Below, piece by piece: positions 6,329 through 15,683 of a DNA stretch of 48,472 nucleotides (positions within the stretch are counted from its first letter, which is position 1; each line of letters begins with the position of its first letter). Source of the stretch: Paenibacillus kobensis NBRC 15729. Lineage in GTDB: Bacteria; Bacillota; Bacilli; Paenibacillales; Paenibacillaceae. Where the stretch lies: NCBI RefSeq assembly GCF_004000825.1, contig NZ_BILZ01000046.1, positions 1 through 48,472 of the forward strand, given 5' to 3'. The notes under the pieces are model-generated. The model saw only the letters and a list, made by a program, of their open reading frames with translations. It had not been told where the DNA came from and made no database searches. Both the position numbers and the translations under genes were made by a program.

Positions 6329-9082
6329 TTACTTAATCGTTACCGTCTTCGTCGTTTGCTCCCAGCCTACTGACAATCCGAGCTGCTCCGAGATGAGGCG
6401 AAGCGGCACTAGCGTCCGGCCTCCGCGCAGAATCGGCTCCGCAGCCGCGGGCTGCCGCACACCGTTAACGACCAGGTCGGTGCTGCCGATTCGCAGCTCC
6501 AGCATCGTATTTCCGCGAATGACCGTCACTTTCTTCTGCGCTTGATCCCATTCGACTTGCGCCCCCATCGAGTCCGCGATGAACCGGAGCGGCAAGTACG
6601 TTACACCGCTGAGCGCGATTGGCGCTGCATCCAGTTTCACCGTATTCCCGTTGACTGTTGCTGCCGTTTTGTTAATCGTCAACTTGATCGCTGGACGTAC
6701 CGTCTCCGGTACAGCCGGCGGGTACAGCATCGTCATATCATCGATGATTACGGAACCTTGAACCGCCCGCTCATCCTGTCCCTGCGCGATATTGGCGACG
6801 TACAACCGCTTAACCGTAACTGGCGATGTGAGGCCATAACTGGTCAGATCGACCGTCAACGTTTTCCATCCGGTCCAATCAATCGATTTGGCCAGATCGA
6901 TATAGCTTAGCTTGCCGTTGGCGTCTTTCACCTCCATACGGAGCCAGTTAAAGCTCTGGTCGCCGTATACGTCAAGCTTGAGGCCGGTCGGCGTTCCGCT
7001 TACCGGTCTGCCGCTGTCGCCAAGCGCCGCATAAGCAGCCAGCGTCTTGCCCGAACCGATGCCGCTTGTGAAATCATACGTCAGTTGCAGCCCCTGAGAG
7101 GACGCTGCCTTGCCTTCAAGTCCGGTAACAACCACAACGCTGCCTGACGCGCCTTCCGTTCCTTGGAACGTAATGCCGTAGCCGACTTTCTCGAACGTCT
7201 CCCACATCGTCGCCGCAGAGCCTTTCGTCAGCGTCAGCATAGCCGGGAACCCGTCATACCGGGCAATGGCATATCCGGCAGCCGCATTGTCGCTCACGCT
7301 CTTAACCGTGAAACCGCCGTTGCCCGCTTCAGCAGTGAATCCTTTATACTCCCACTTAACCAATTCGGAAGGAATTGTATAATTATGTCCGTCTTTTGTC
7401 GTAATTTTTAACGATGCAGTAATTTTGGCACCTGGGTCTAACGTCGCGCCCGATGCATCGATTGACATGCTCGCAATTTGATCGGCGCCGATGACCGTTA
7501 CCCCTTGCTCGCCAGTTACGCCTGCCGCTGTCACCTGCACTTTGCCGGATCCAGACTTCAGCGCCGTCAAAGAGCTTCCCGTGAACATGCCCAGCGAGCC
7601 ATCCGTTTTCCACTGCGCCTGCAGAGTCGAAGCGTCGACTGGATTATAGTAGCTGTCATATGCCTTCACCGAGTAAGGTACGGACTGGCCAATGAACAGA
7701 ACGGTTGGGCCGCCCGGAAGCAATCCAGCCAGCTTGCCCTGTGGAGCCGTGCTGAATACGCCAATGCCGTTGGCTACCGGACGCAGGTAAGTGCCGCCCG
7801 TTGTCGGATGAGCCGTTTTCAAGTCAAATTCGCCAAGAGGACGCTCCACCATCGTCGTTGAGCCGCCGCCGTCCATGTCCACGCCTTTCCAGACGCCTAG
7901 CGCAACCATGGACTCCTGCAGCTCCTTCAACGACATGCCGTTGCGCGTAGACGTTCCTTCAGCCGTCAGAATGAGCACCTTCTTCGAATCCTTCGTATAC
8001 CCGACTGCCGTCCGGTACACGGCACTTGCGCCGCTTACGCCGCTAATATCGCGGGAGAACGTTGCCGCCTTGCCTTGATCGACGAGAATCGTATGGCCGC
8101 CGACCATCATTTGGAATGAAGCTGCGTCCGTCTTAGCGCCAGTCGTCTGCGAGACGAGGCTGTAATCGCTCGTAACCGGCGAGCCAACCTGCAGATGCTC
8201 GCGGATGAATTTCGCACCTGTTCCATGTGCACGCAGAATATACCCGTCTGCCGGCGGCTGCATCGGCAGCGTGGTACCGTCATCGACAATCTGCTGAACG
8301 ATGCCGCCCTGCACGAGCACCTCCGTTGGCGTGGAGCTGCTGTCCTGCGGACGCGTAGCCGCTGTCCAAGCGCTTGTATATACGTAAATCGAGTTCGTAT
8401 GGCTATAGCCTTTATCCGGCTCTGTACGGTAAGCCGATTCGTTCATCCCCCTGATCGGGAATGTCGTACCGTCCGCCGCCGTCACCAAGCCGTCAAAGCT
8501 GTACAAATCAATCGACGGCACTTTATCCTTGGTTAGTCCAAAGGCATACATGCCCTTCAGTTCCATCGGTCCCGACATCATCGTGCCGCTCGTAATTTGC
8601 GGGCCCATCGGCGAGTGCTCCGTACCGCTGCCCGTCTGGAATACGTCACCGTTAATTGCGGCTACTGCGCCAGTTTCCTTTGCCATATTCAATACGTTGT
8701 TTAAGTTGGTTACCGTATTATTTTTACCGCTGATCGCGTTCAATTGAACATAAGGGTTCGTTAGATCAACCTCGATCACATGCAGGTTAACCGTCCCGCT
8801 GCCCGTCGAAGGCGTCCACTCGTAGTCCAGCCGGTTAACGCCTGATGCGATCATGTTCTGCTTCTGCAAAGTAAGCTTCGCGTTGGCTGCTTGAATAACG
8901 GCCGCCGCCGTTCCGGACGTCGACGCCGCTTGCGATTGCTGGGCTTGCACCGTTTCCGCGTAAACAGCTGGCGTTCCGAATTGGAGCGTCTGCAGCAGCA
9001 GCGCCCCTCCCAATGTAACAATAATGAGCTTGGAAGCTCCTCTATTATTCGTCTGACGATTCTCGTTGTTGCTGGATCTCAT
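6329..9082 (-). CDS. Secreted phosphodiester glycosidase family protein with C-terminal stalk domains
   Basis: A signal peptide (about 1-42: basic start, then LIIVTLGGALLLQTLQF, ending AVYA) directs export. The NAGPA/phosphodiester glycosidase domain (DUF2233 type, about 95-445) has the family marks AAINGDVFQ, MGPQITSG, VDMDGGGSTTMV and PVANGIGVF; this family includes the human uncovering enzyme, which removes GlcNAc from phosphodiesters. Then come an Ig-like region and a carbohydrate-binding-like beta domain (about 640-790). The last 125 residues hold two copy-like segments, GVTYLPLRFIADSMGAQVEW and RTLVPLRLISEQLGLSVGW, of the 'copper amine oxidase N-terminal' stalk type common in paenibacilli. 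A plausible role is trimming sugar-phosphodiester links of exported polymers. Start: ATG after GGGAGAG. Confidence 0.85.
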   Translation of the reverse strand: MRSSNNENRQTNNRGASKLIIVTLGGALLLQTLQFGTPAVYAETVQAQQSQAASTSGTAAAVIQAANAKLTLQKQNMIASGVNRLDYEWTPSTGSGTVNLHVIEVDLTNPYVQLNAISGKNNTVTNLNNVLNMAKETGAVAAINGDVFQTGSGTEHSPMGPQITSGTMMSGPMELKGMYAFGLTKDKVPSIDLYSFDGLVTAADGTTFPIRGMNESAYRTEPDKGYSHTNSIYVYTSAWTAATRPQDSSSTPTEVLVQGGIVQQIVDDGTTLPMQPPADGYILRAHGTGAKFIREHLQVGSPVTSDYSLVSQTTGAKTDAASFQMMVGGHTILVDQGKAATFSRDISGVSGASAVYRTAVGYTKDSKKVLILTAEGTSTRNGMSLKELQESMVALGVWKGVDMDGGGSTTMVERPLGEFDLKTAHPTTGGTYLRPVANGIGVFSTAPQGKLAGLLPGGPTVLFIGQSVPYSVKAYDSYYNPVDASTLQAQWKTDGSLGMFTGSSLTALKSGSGKVQVTAAGVTGEQGVTVIGADQIASMSIDASGATLDPGAKITASLKITTKDGHNYTIPSELVKWEYKGFTAEAGNGGFTVKSVSDNAAAGYAIARYDGFPAMLTLTKGSAATMWETFEKVGYGITFQGTEGASGSVVVVTGLEGKAASSQGLQLTYDFTSGIGSGKTLAAYAALGDSGRPVSGTPTGLKLDVYGDQSFNWLRMEVKDANGKLSYIDLAKSIDWTGWKTLTVDLTSYGLTSPVTVKRLYVANIAQGQDERAVQGSVIIDDMTMLYPPAVPETVRPAIKLTINKTAATVNGNTVKLDAAPIALSGVTYLPLRFIADSMGAQVEWDQAQKKVTVIRGNTMLELRIGSTDLVVNGVRQPAAAEPILRGGRTLVPLRLISEQLGLSVGWEQTTKTVTIK

Positions 9083-9118
9083 CTTGATTTCAACTCTCCC
9101 ATCCTAGAACTCTACTTC

Positions 9119-9174
9119 ATTATAGACTGCCGGCTCGATAAAAAGTTACAGGTGATAGAATAACTCTATCATCC
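9119..9174 (-). promoter_or_regulatory. Promoter of the glycosidase gene with an adjacent dyad
   Basis: A perfect TATAAT (-10) lies at 9119-9124 on the minus strand, 37 bp before the start codon. Just upstream of the expected -35 position is the perfect dyad TGATAGA-N5-TCTATCA (9153-9171), whose outer bases also nearly match. It could be a repressor or activator site; there is no T-run to make it a terminator. Confidence 0.4.
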
Positions 9175-9224
9175 TATTACCCAATATTAGAAAACCTCTA
9201 TCGATGTTTGTATAAAGAATGACT

Positions 9225-9281
9225 AAAAAAAGACTATCTCCCATCGATGCCACTAATGCAGCATGTCCAGGAGATAGTCTT
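9225..9281 (-). terminator. Terminator of the 1462-residue SLH protein gene
   Basis: A perfect 12-bp stem, AAGACTATCTCC (9230-9241) and GGAGATAGTCTT (9270-9281), is followed by TTTTTT on the minus strand. Confidence 0.9.
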
Positions 9282-9306
9282 GAAGTTCGTTCAGAGAGAC
9301 AACCGA

Positions 9307-12300
9307 TTAGGATTGCAAGAATCCGACGTAGGTCAGCATGCGTTGAATCATGATCGCCGCTTCCGCGCGCGTCGTATTCGCTTGCGGTACGAACGTCGTC
9401 GATGTAACACCTGTCATGAAGCCCGTATAGACCGACTTCGCAACATCTTGCTTCGCCCATGTGCCGATTTGTTTGCGGTCCTTGAAGCGTTGCAAGTACG
9501 TATCGACCGACTGCGGCAGCGAGACCGTTGCGCCTGCATAAGTAGCAGCGCGATTCAACATTGCAGCCGCTTCTTGGCGGGTAATAAAGCTGTTCGGCTT
9601 GAACGTGCCATCCGAATTGCCCGTCACGATGCCTGCCTTCGATACAGCGCCGATATAAGCGGCAAGCGCCGTACTCGTATTCAGATCGGAGTAGGCTCCG
9701 GCTGCAGTCTTGTCACCGGACAAGCCAAGTCCGCGTGCAATAAACATGGCGAATTCGCCGCGCGTGATTGGTTTATTCGGTTCGTACTTCGTCGTCGTGC
9801 GGCCTTCAACGATGAACTTGTTCGCAAGCAGCAGAATGCTGTTGCTTGCCCAGTGCGTGCCAAGGTCGCTGTAGCTGACGTTTCCTTTGATGACAGCGAA
9901 ATCGCCGTTTCCTTTGCGCATGAACGAAACTTTAGATCCGGTGTTGCCGTTCGCCGCTACTTTCGTCGGCACATACGACAGCACATTCGTTGCCGGATCG
10001 ACCCATACGACAGCTGTCTGGCGCGCCGTCATCGTAGTCGTCGTATTCACGCTGACGGTCACGTACTTGCTGAATGACGGCAGCTCTTTCGCTACACCAG
10101 CAACCATTACATTCGCCTCAATGTGTATTGGGCTTACAAACGTAACGACACCGGAACGATTCAGCGCACTTGTCAGGCTCGCGGTCAGATTCGGAGCTGA
10201 TTGATCAATCTTGATGACGAGATAGCCCGTCGTTCCGCCAACGTTCAGTATCTTCATAATCTGATTGTAATCAAGCCCCGAGCACGGAATCTCATACGTG
10301 ATTTCGCCGTACTTGATGATGATTACAGGAGATCCGCCAACATTTTTGGCATTTTCCAGCGCTTGCAGCGGAATGGACGCCAATCCCGCCTTCTCCGTAG
10401 CCGGAATGCTCAGCAGCACTTTCGGCGAATCCGCTCTTATCGCACGCGCCGCCTTGAAGCCATTATTCAAGCTCTCTTCAATAACGGTATACATGTTCGC
10501 CGATTGTCCGCCTGGCGAAGTAGATGAAGTGACTGTGTAATGAGCCGATTGAAGGATGATTGCTCCTTCCGGCGTCGCTTCAAAGTTGCCGTTTGCCGTC
10601 CCGCCAGATGATCCAGTGTTGGTACCCGTGCCCGATGGAGTCACATTAATGACAGACAGATTGCTGAACGACCCCATCAGAACGCCGGACGAATTACGAA
10701 GCCCGCCTGAATCGGACGTATAGCCAATCGTCACTGAATTCGTCGATGTAATAGCCGTATAAAGCGTCAGAACGACTTCCGAAGTACTTACCGATACGGA
10801 TGCGACTGGTGCCGACGTTCCGTTGATTTTGACCGAGAACTGGCTCACTTTCGGAACATAAGACGTGTTTAGCGTTTCACCGAATACGATTGTCAGCGAG
10901 GAACCATTGATTATCGCCTGTCTTGTGCCCGATGTAGTACCGCCCCCCGACGTGCCATTCACGGAAGCTTGCAGTCCGCTGAAGCCAACCGCTGTATTGC
11001 CGTTCAAATCACGCAAGCTGTTCGAGCCCGGAATATAGGACACAAGGACCGTCGCGGTGCTCACAACCGAAGCAGACAACGTCAATACCACCTGATTGTT
11101 CACTAGCTCAACTGCCGTGACCGTTCTTGCTTGTCCATTTACGACTACAGAATAGGATGCTTTGCCCGGAATCGCTGTCGTATCCAATCCTTCATTGTAT
11201 GTCAGCGTCAACTTGCTGCCGCTAACGGACGCCGACTGGACGACCGGGGCCGTCTTATCGGACGCATTCTTCAGATAGAAATCGATGAACGCTTGAAGCG
11301 CGTTGCCATTAGAATCCACGACCGGATAGGAGCCTTGCGAATAGCTGATCGATACAGCCGTACCTTCAGTTACAGTCGTCCCTAATGTGAAATAAAGGTA
11401 GTTACCTCCTGTGTGGACTTCGGATACATAAGTCGCATAGCCGTTCAGTTTGACCGTGAACTGACTCGTGGCATACGTATTCGGTTCAGCCATCGTCTGA
11501 TTAAAGTTCAGAATGACGCTGTTGCCGTTCACCGTTCCGCTAACCGGCTTCGGTAATGTCGTATCCAACGTGTTCGTAATTGAGCGCGACGTAAGATTCA
11601 CTGCCGTATTGCCGGACAAATCTTGAATCGCCTTATCACCTTTCGCATAAGTCAAAGTGACGGTTTGTCCGAACAATACCCCGTTAATTAACGTGAGTGA
11701 AACTGTCGTCCCCGACACGGCTGTCGCAATAACTGCGCGTGCCTCGCCATTCACCGTAACATAAAAGCTGCCCGGCTGCGGCACGACGTTCGGATCGAGC
11801 TGCTCGTTATACGTCAACACGATTGTGGAAGATCCGGACATCGTTGCATTTGTCAGCGTTGGTGCCGTTTTATCCGTTCCAATCGTGCTGAACGCCCATT
11901 GCACTTGATTTTGAATGCCGGCGAACCGATTGCCCGCAAGATCCACAATTGCGTTGTTGCTAATTTCAACGTAATAGCTCGCCGACGAAGCGAGCGATAC
12001 TTGGGGCGTAATTATTACTTTGCGTGAATCCGTTGCATCCACTGCTATGGTTGCCTCAATTGCAGTTGACTGTGTGCCAGTTTTGCGGATCATGACACTG
12101 CCCGCAGGCTGCGCGACACGTACCGGCTCGTTAAACATGATGAAGATCGGCGCTTGCACGCCGACACTGTTCGTCCCGTTGGCCGGCGTTAGCGTACTAA
12201 TGACCGGAGGTGTCGTATCACTCGATACACGGAACGACCAATCCGTAGCATTCGATATTCCGTTATAATAGTTGCCCGCCATATCACGGAATGCTTGCTC

Positions 12301-13695
12301 ACTAATTTGGACATAGTAGGACGTGTTCGCTACGAATGCCGAATGGTCAATCGTAATTTTGTTCGTCCCTCCGCCCTTCACACTTGGCGATGTGACCGGA
12401 ATGGACTGGAATACCGCGTTCGTCAGACTATTCTTGATCGTTATCGTACCGCCGCCCGGATATACTGACTCGTTGAATGTCATGACGAGACTCGCTGATT
12501 CCGACGCCACGTTGCTGCCGTTACCCGGAGACAATTCATTAACGACAGGTCTCGTTGTGTCGACTGCCATTGCCGTCGAGAACGTCCAATCCGATGCAGA
12601 TACGATTCCTTGATAGCCTATATTGTTGTCATTCTTGAAGATACCCGGATCAATTAATACATAATAGCTGTTATTCGGTTCAAACTCGCTGTGCCCGATT
12701 GAAACGACATTGCCTGCAATCGATACATATCCCGAGTTCACATCGATCTGTTGGAAGACGCTGTTGTCCCCGATACGTTTAATCGTTATGTTGCCCGAGC
12801 CGCGCGACAAGGATGTTGCACCTACAACCGTCAATGACAATGCATCTGTACGGTTTACTCCAACCGAATTGTTGGCAGGAATTTTATTTACAGTCATCGG
12901 TGCGGCAGTAGTTGTAAAGCTCCAATATCCGCTTCCTGTATAGCTGTTGCCTGCCCCATCCTTGAACGTCCCAGCTGGCACACTAACCGTGTAGGTGCTC
13001 GATGCTTGCAAAACGCCTGGATTAATTGTGATCGCATTCGTACCGCTTCCGGTTACGGTTGCGGCGCCTACATCAATCGTTTGCGTGTCGCCGCCCGAGC
13101 GGGTCAATGTAATATAACCGCTTGCAGCGTATACTGGCTCGTTGAATGTAATTTTCAACCATGCCGCTGTCGAAACATCGGAAGCTCCGGAAGCCGGTAT
13201 GAACTCTGTTGCATATGGAGCTGCTGTATCGGTACCTGCAACGTTAAACCGCCATGCGGTAGCATCACTTAAGCCCGCATAGTTCGCGTTATTCGATACA
13301 TTGACGAAAGCACCTTGATCGATTCTAATGTAATACGATATCCCCACACCTAATGTCTTCGGCATACTGATGTTTGCTACATAACCTGTCGCATCCATCG
13401 TTACATATGCAGAAGCTGCCGAGATCGTATTCACTTCTTCGTTCGTATCTACCCGTCTGACATGGATGTACGAAGAGGCAGCACCTTTCGCAACCGGCTC
13501 GTCGAAGGTTACTTTCAAGTTCACGTTTCCAGGCACACCAGTTTCACCATTGCCTGGATAGGTGCTTACAACAGCGGGGCCGTTCGATGCCGCCTCCGCC
13601 TTGCCCGTGAAACCTGCCCACGCGGAAATCCCGGCAGTCTGCAGCAAGAGTGCAGCAATAAGCAGCATTCCTATCAATCTACGATTACGTTTCAA
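9307..13695 (-). CDS. Very large secreted Ig-like/SwmB/SLH cell-surface protein
   Basis: A 1462-residue exported protein with a signal peptide (about 1-36). Five SbsA-type Ig-like (Big_5) repeats follow (about 38-610), each with a start like DTTPPVISTLTPANG, a core FNEPV, and a closing W-F segment. Four SwmB-like repeats (about 611-1010) show 'LTYNEGLD' and 'DLNGNTAV'. After a Gly/Thr linker and a region of about 230 residues that I do not recognise, three SLH domains end the protein (about 1275-1462) with binding motifs ITRGE, ITRQE and TTRAE. SLH triads attach proteins to pyruvylated cell-wall polymer, made by the csaB/tagA/tagO block in this window. The start is TTG at 13695 after GGGGAG; an overlapping ATG is out of frame. 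Surface adhesion or wall shielding is likely; the exact role is unknown. Confidence 0.9.
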   Translation of the reverse strand: MKRNRRLIGMLLIAALLLQTAGISAWAGFTGKAEAASNGPAVVSTYPGNGETGVPGNVNLKVTFDEPVAKGAASSYIHVRRVDTNEEVNTISAASAYVTMDATGYVANISMPKTLGVGISYYIRIDQGAFVNVSNNANYAGLSDATAWRFNVAGTDTAAPYATEFIPASGASDVSTAAWLKITFNEPVYAASGYITLTRSGGDTQTIDVGAATVTGSGTNAITINPGVLQASSTYTVSVPAGTFKDGAGNSYTGSGYWSFTTTAAPMTVNKIPANNSVGVNRTDALSLTVVGATSLSRGSGNITIKRIGDNSVFQQIDVNSGYVSIAGNVVSIGHSEFEPNNSYYVLIDPGIFKNDNNIGYQGIVSASDWTFSTAMAVDTTRPVVNELSPGNGSNVASESASLVMTFNESVYPGGGTITIKNSLTNAVFQSIPVTSPSVKGGGTNKITIDHSAFVANTSYYVQISEQAFRDMAGNYYNGISNATDWSFRVSSDTTPPVISTLTPANGTNSVGVQAPIFIMFNEPVRVAQPAGSVMIRKTGTQSTAIEATIAVDATDSRKVIITPQVSLASSASYYVEISNNAIVDLAGNRFAGIQNQVQWAFSTIGTDKTAPTLTNATMSGSSTIVLTYNEQLDPNVVPQPGSFYVTVNGEARAVIATAVSGTTVSLTLINGVLFGQTVTLTYAKGDKAIQDLSGNTAVNLTSRSITNTLDTTLPKPVSGTVNGNSVILNFNQTMAEPNTYATSQFTVKLNGYATYVSEVHTGGNYLYFTLGTTVTEGTAVSISYSQGSYPVVDSNGNALQAFIDFYLKNASDKTAPVVQSASVSGSKLTLTYNEGLDTTAIPGKASYSVVVNGQARTVTAVELVNNQVVLTLSASVVSTATVLVSYIPGSNSLRDLNGNTAVGFSGLQASVNGTSGGGTTSGTRQAIINGSSLTIVFGETLNTSYVPKVSQFSVKINGTSAPVASVSVSTSEVVLTLYTAITSTNSVTIGYTSDSGGLRNSSGVLMGSFSNLSVINVTPSGTGTNTGSSGGTANGNFEATPEGAIILQSAHYTVTSSTSPGGQSANMYTVIEESLNNGFKAARAIRADSPKVLLSIPATEKAGLASIPLQALENAKNVGGSPVIIIKYGEITYEIPCSGLDYNQIMKILNVGGTTGYLVIKIDQSAPNLTASLTSALNRSGVVTFVSPIHIEANVMVAGVAKELPSFSKYVTVSVNTTTTMTARQTAVVWVDPATNVLSYVPTKVAANGNTGSKVSFMRKGNGDFAVIKGNVSYSDLGTHWASNSILLLANKFIVEGRTTTKYEPNKPITRGEFAMFIARGLGLSGDKTAAGAYSDLNTSTALAAYIGAVSKAGIVTGNSDGTFKPNSFITRQEAAAMLNRAATYAGATVSLPQSVDTYLQRFKDRKQIGTWAKQDVAKSVYTGFMTGVTSTTFVPQANTTRAEAAIMIQRMLTYVGFLQS

Positions 13696-13771
13696 TTATC
13701 ATTCACTCCCCAGCAAGACAGTCGTATATATTTTGTCGGTATTATTGGGAGTAAAGTTTAGGTTGGATATG

Positions 13772-13807
13772 AAAAAAGACCGGATCGCGATTCGCGATTC
13801 CGGTCTT
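13772..13807 (-). terminator. Terminator downstream of metK
   Basis: AAGACCGGATCGCG pairs with CGCGATTCCGGTCTT (one bulge, loop of about 3-4 nt), and the minus strand continues with TTTTTTC. Confidence 0.88.
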
Positions 13808-13822
13808 GATTCGTCCTATAAA

Positions 13823-15025
13823 TTAAGCAAGTGCATCGGCTTTGAGCTTCTCCGATTTGTCGACGCGCTCCCATGGAAGGTCGATATCGGTGCGGCCGAA
13901 GTGGCCATAAGCTGCCGTTCTAGCGTAGATCGGACGGCGAAGATCGAGCATCTTGATGATGCCGGCTGGGCGAAGATCAAAGTTTGCCTTGATTACTTCG
14001 ACAAGCTTCTCTTCGCTCACTTTGCCCGTACCATACGTATCGACGTTGATCGATACCGGCTGCGCTACGCCGATTGCATAAGCAAGCTGAATTTCGCATT
14101 TATCAGCCAGACCCGCTGCTACGATGTTCTTCGCAACATAACGAGCTGCATAAGCTGCCGAGCGGTCGACTTTCGTTGGATCTTTGCCGGAGAACGCGCC
14201 TCCGCCATGGCGAGCATAACCGCCATACGTGTCGACGATAATCTTGCGGCCCGTCAGACCAGCGTCGCCTTGCGGTCCGCCGATAACGAAACGACCCGTC
14301 GGGTTGATGAAATATTTCGTTTGCTCATCGAGCCATTCCGTTGGAACGACTGGCTTGATGACATGCTCACGGATGTCCGCTTGAATTTGCTCCAGCGTTA
14401 CTTCCTCCGCATGCTGCGTCGAAACGACGATCGTGTCTACGCGAACCGGTTTGCCTTCGACGTATTCGATCGTAACTTGCGTCTTGCCGTCCGGACGGAG
14501 ATAATCCAGTTGGCCATTCTTGCGCACTTCAGACAAGCGGCGCGCAATACGGTGTGACAGCGCGATCGGAAGCGGCATGAGCTCTGGCGTCTCGTTCGTT
14601 GCAAAACCAAACATTAGACCTTGGTCGCCAGCGCCGATATCTTCGTTCTCTTGCTGTACGTCTTTGCCTTCACGCGACTCAAGTGCTGCGTTAACGCCTT
14701 GCGCGATATCTGCCGATTGCTCATTAAGCGACGTCAGTACGGCACAAGTGCTCGAGTCGAAACCATACTTCGCGCGCGTATAACCAATATCCTTAATCGT
14801 ACGGCGCACGATCGCTGGAATATCAACATAGTCTGCGCTGCTGCTAATCTCACCAATAACAAGTACAAGCCCCGTAGCAACCGAAACTTCGCACGCTACG
14901 CGTGCGTTCGGATCAACTTCAAGGAATGCGTCAAGCACTGCGTCAGAGATCTGATCGCAAATTTTGTCCGGATGGCCTTCCGTAACCGATTCTGAAGTAA
15001 ACAAATGTCTGCCCTTCAACGACAT
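13823..15025 (-). CDS. metK: S-adenosylmethionine synthetase
   Basis: Forms S-adenosylmethionine from methionine and ATP in the cytoplasm. The 400-residue protein carries all family signatures: [16 protein letters not shown] near the N-terminus, the hexapeptide GAGDQG, and the P-loop-like [19 protein letters not shown]. Length matches bacterial MetK. The ATG at 15025 lies 8 nt after AGGAGG; the GTG one codon before (15028) is also well placed. It is flanked on both sides by terminators, so it is monocistronic. The leader is only about 30 nt and carries no S-box riboswitch, which is unusual for a firmicute metK. Confidence 0.98.
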   Translation of the reverse strand: MSLKGRHLFTSESVTEGHPDKICDQISDAVLDAFLEVDPNARVACEVSVATGLVLVIGEISSSADYVDIPAIVRRTIKDIGYTRAKYGFDSSTCAVLTSLNEQSADIAQGVNAALESREGKDVQQENEDIGAGDQGLMFGFATNETPELMPLPIALSHRIARRLSEVRKNGQLDYLRPDGKTQVTIEYVEGKPVRVDTIVVSTQHAEEVTLEQIQADIREHVIKPVVPTEWLDEQTKYFINPTGRFVIGGPQGDAGLTGRKIIVDTYGGYARHGGGAFSGKDPTKVDRSAAYAARYVAKNIVAAGLADKCEIQLAYAIGVAQPVSINVDTYGTGKVSEEKLVEVIKANFDLRPAGIIKMLDLRRPIYARTAAYGHFGRTDIDLPWERVDKSEKLKADALA

Positions 15026-15057
15026 CACATTAACCTCCTAAGCTCTTTCTTTACTTT

Positions 15058-15087
15058 ATTATACGCATAAGTACGTTGTGTCTACAA
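15058..15087 (-). promoter_or_regulatory. metK: Sigma-A type promoter of metK
   Basis: The minus strand has TTGTAG (15082-15087), an 18-nt spacer and a perfect TATAAT (15058-15063). The -35 box touches the terminator of the upstream SASP gene. The predicted transcript start is about 25 nt before the metK ATG. Confidence 0.6.
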
Positions 15088-15117
15088 AAAATGAACCTTT
15101 TCCGGGTGGAAAAGGTT
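15086..15117 (-). terminator. Terminator of the SASP gene
   Basis: A perfect 10-bp stem AACCTTTTCC/GGAAAAGGTT with loop GGGT, followed on the minus strand by CATTTTTT. Confidence 0.85.
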
Positions 15118-15168
15118 GTCATAAGCAACTCTTCTAAAACATTATGATACCGGAATGACTACTACCTG

Positions 15169-15462
15169 TCAATGTAACGAAGAGGAGCCATTCAATACAG
15201 CCTCCGCTTGCTGAACCAGTCTGCGCGTAATTGCACCTCCGACTGCCCCTGCTTCTCTAGTCGCAAGCTGCGACCATGGAATATAGCCATTCGCTACTAC
15301 GCTGCCCCCTCCATTGCCGCCAAATTCGCTCGCAAATTCAGTATCTTCGCCATGTAACGACACAGAATGCTGAACGAGACCTAGCTCCGCTGCGATCTCA
15401 TACTTCATTTGATTAATCGCTTGTCGGCTTTGCGGCACAACCTTTTGATTCGAACGACCCAT
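15169..15462 (-). CDS. Alpha/beta-type small acid-soluble spore protein (SASP)
   Basis: A 97-residue protein that would coat and protect DNA in dormant spores. It carries both conserved blocks of the family: the first, MKYEIAAELGL, contains the region cut by germination protease GPR, and the second is GAVGGAITRRLVQQAE. The segment between the blocks (about 32-68) is longer than in classical SASPs and contains EFASEFGGNGGG and PWSQLATRE. Good GGAGGTG ribosome site 8 nt before the ATG. Expression in the forespore by sigma-G is expected, but I found no convincing sigma-G promoter. Its own terminator makes it monocistronic. Confidence 0.85.
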   Translation of the reverse strand: MGRSNQKVVPQSRQAINQMKYEIAAELGLVQHSVSLHGEDTEFASEFGGNGGGSVVANGYIPWSQLATREAGAVGGAITRRLVQQAEAVLNGSSSLH

Positions 15463-15599
15463 AATAAAAGCACCTCCGTTATAAATGTTAAGATTGTTGT
15501 TGCCTGTGCTATTATCGTGCGCCTTGTGGCCTATGTTGAAGCGTATAACCTTTTGTCATCGAGGGAAGGATTAGGATAGTTTGGCACCTGGCCTAACGA

Positions 15600-15630
15600 A
15601 AGACGGCCTCCGATTACCGGAGACCGTCTT
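15600..15630 (-). terminator. Terminator of the two-gene secreted operon
   Basis: AAGACGGCCTCCG (15600-15612) pairs with CGGAGACCGTCTT (15618-15630) with one mismatch; a short TTTCGTT tract follows on the minus strand. It lies about 50 bp after the stop at 15684. Confidence 0.7.
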
Positions 15631-15683
15631 GGATTAGAAAACCTATAAAAGATTAACAATAGCTGAAGCAACTGCTTATTGAC

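Noticed and set aside
9247-10077. A 276-codon plus-strand frame opposite the C-terminal SLH domains of the 1462-residue protein
   Set aside because: It spans the terminator and the SLH coding region; composition is that of a shadow frame.
13562-14557. A 331-codon plus-strand frame opposite metK
   Set aside because: It lies over a clear metK gene, begins inside the opposite gene's signal-peptide region and has the composition of an antisense frame.
15025-15170. Possible S-box or other riboswitch before metK
   Set aside because: The space is filled by the SASP terminator and a promoter, and none of the conserved S-box blocks was seen.
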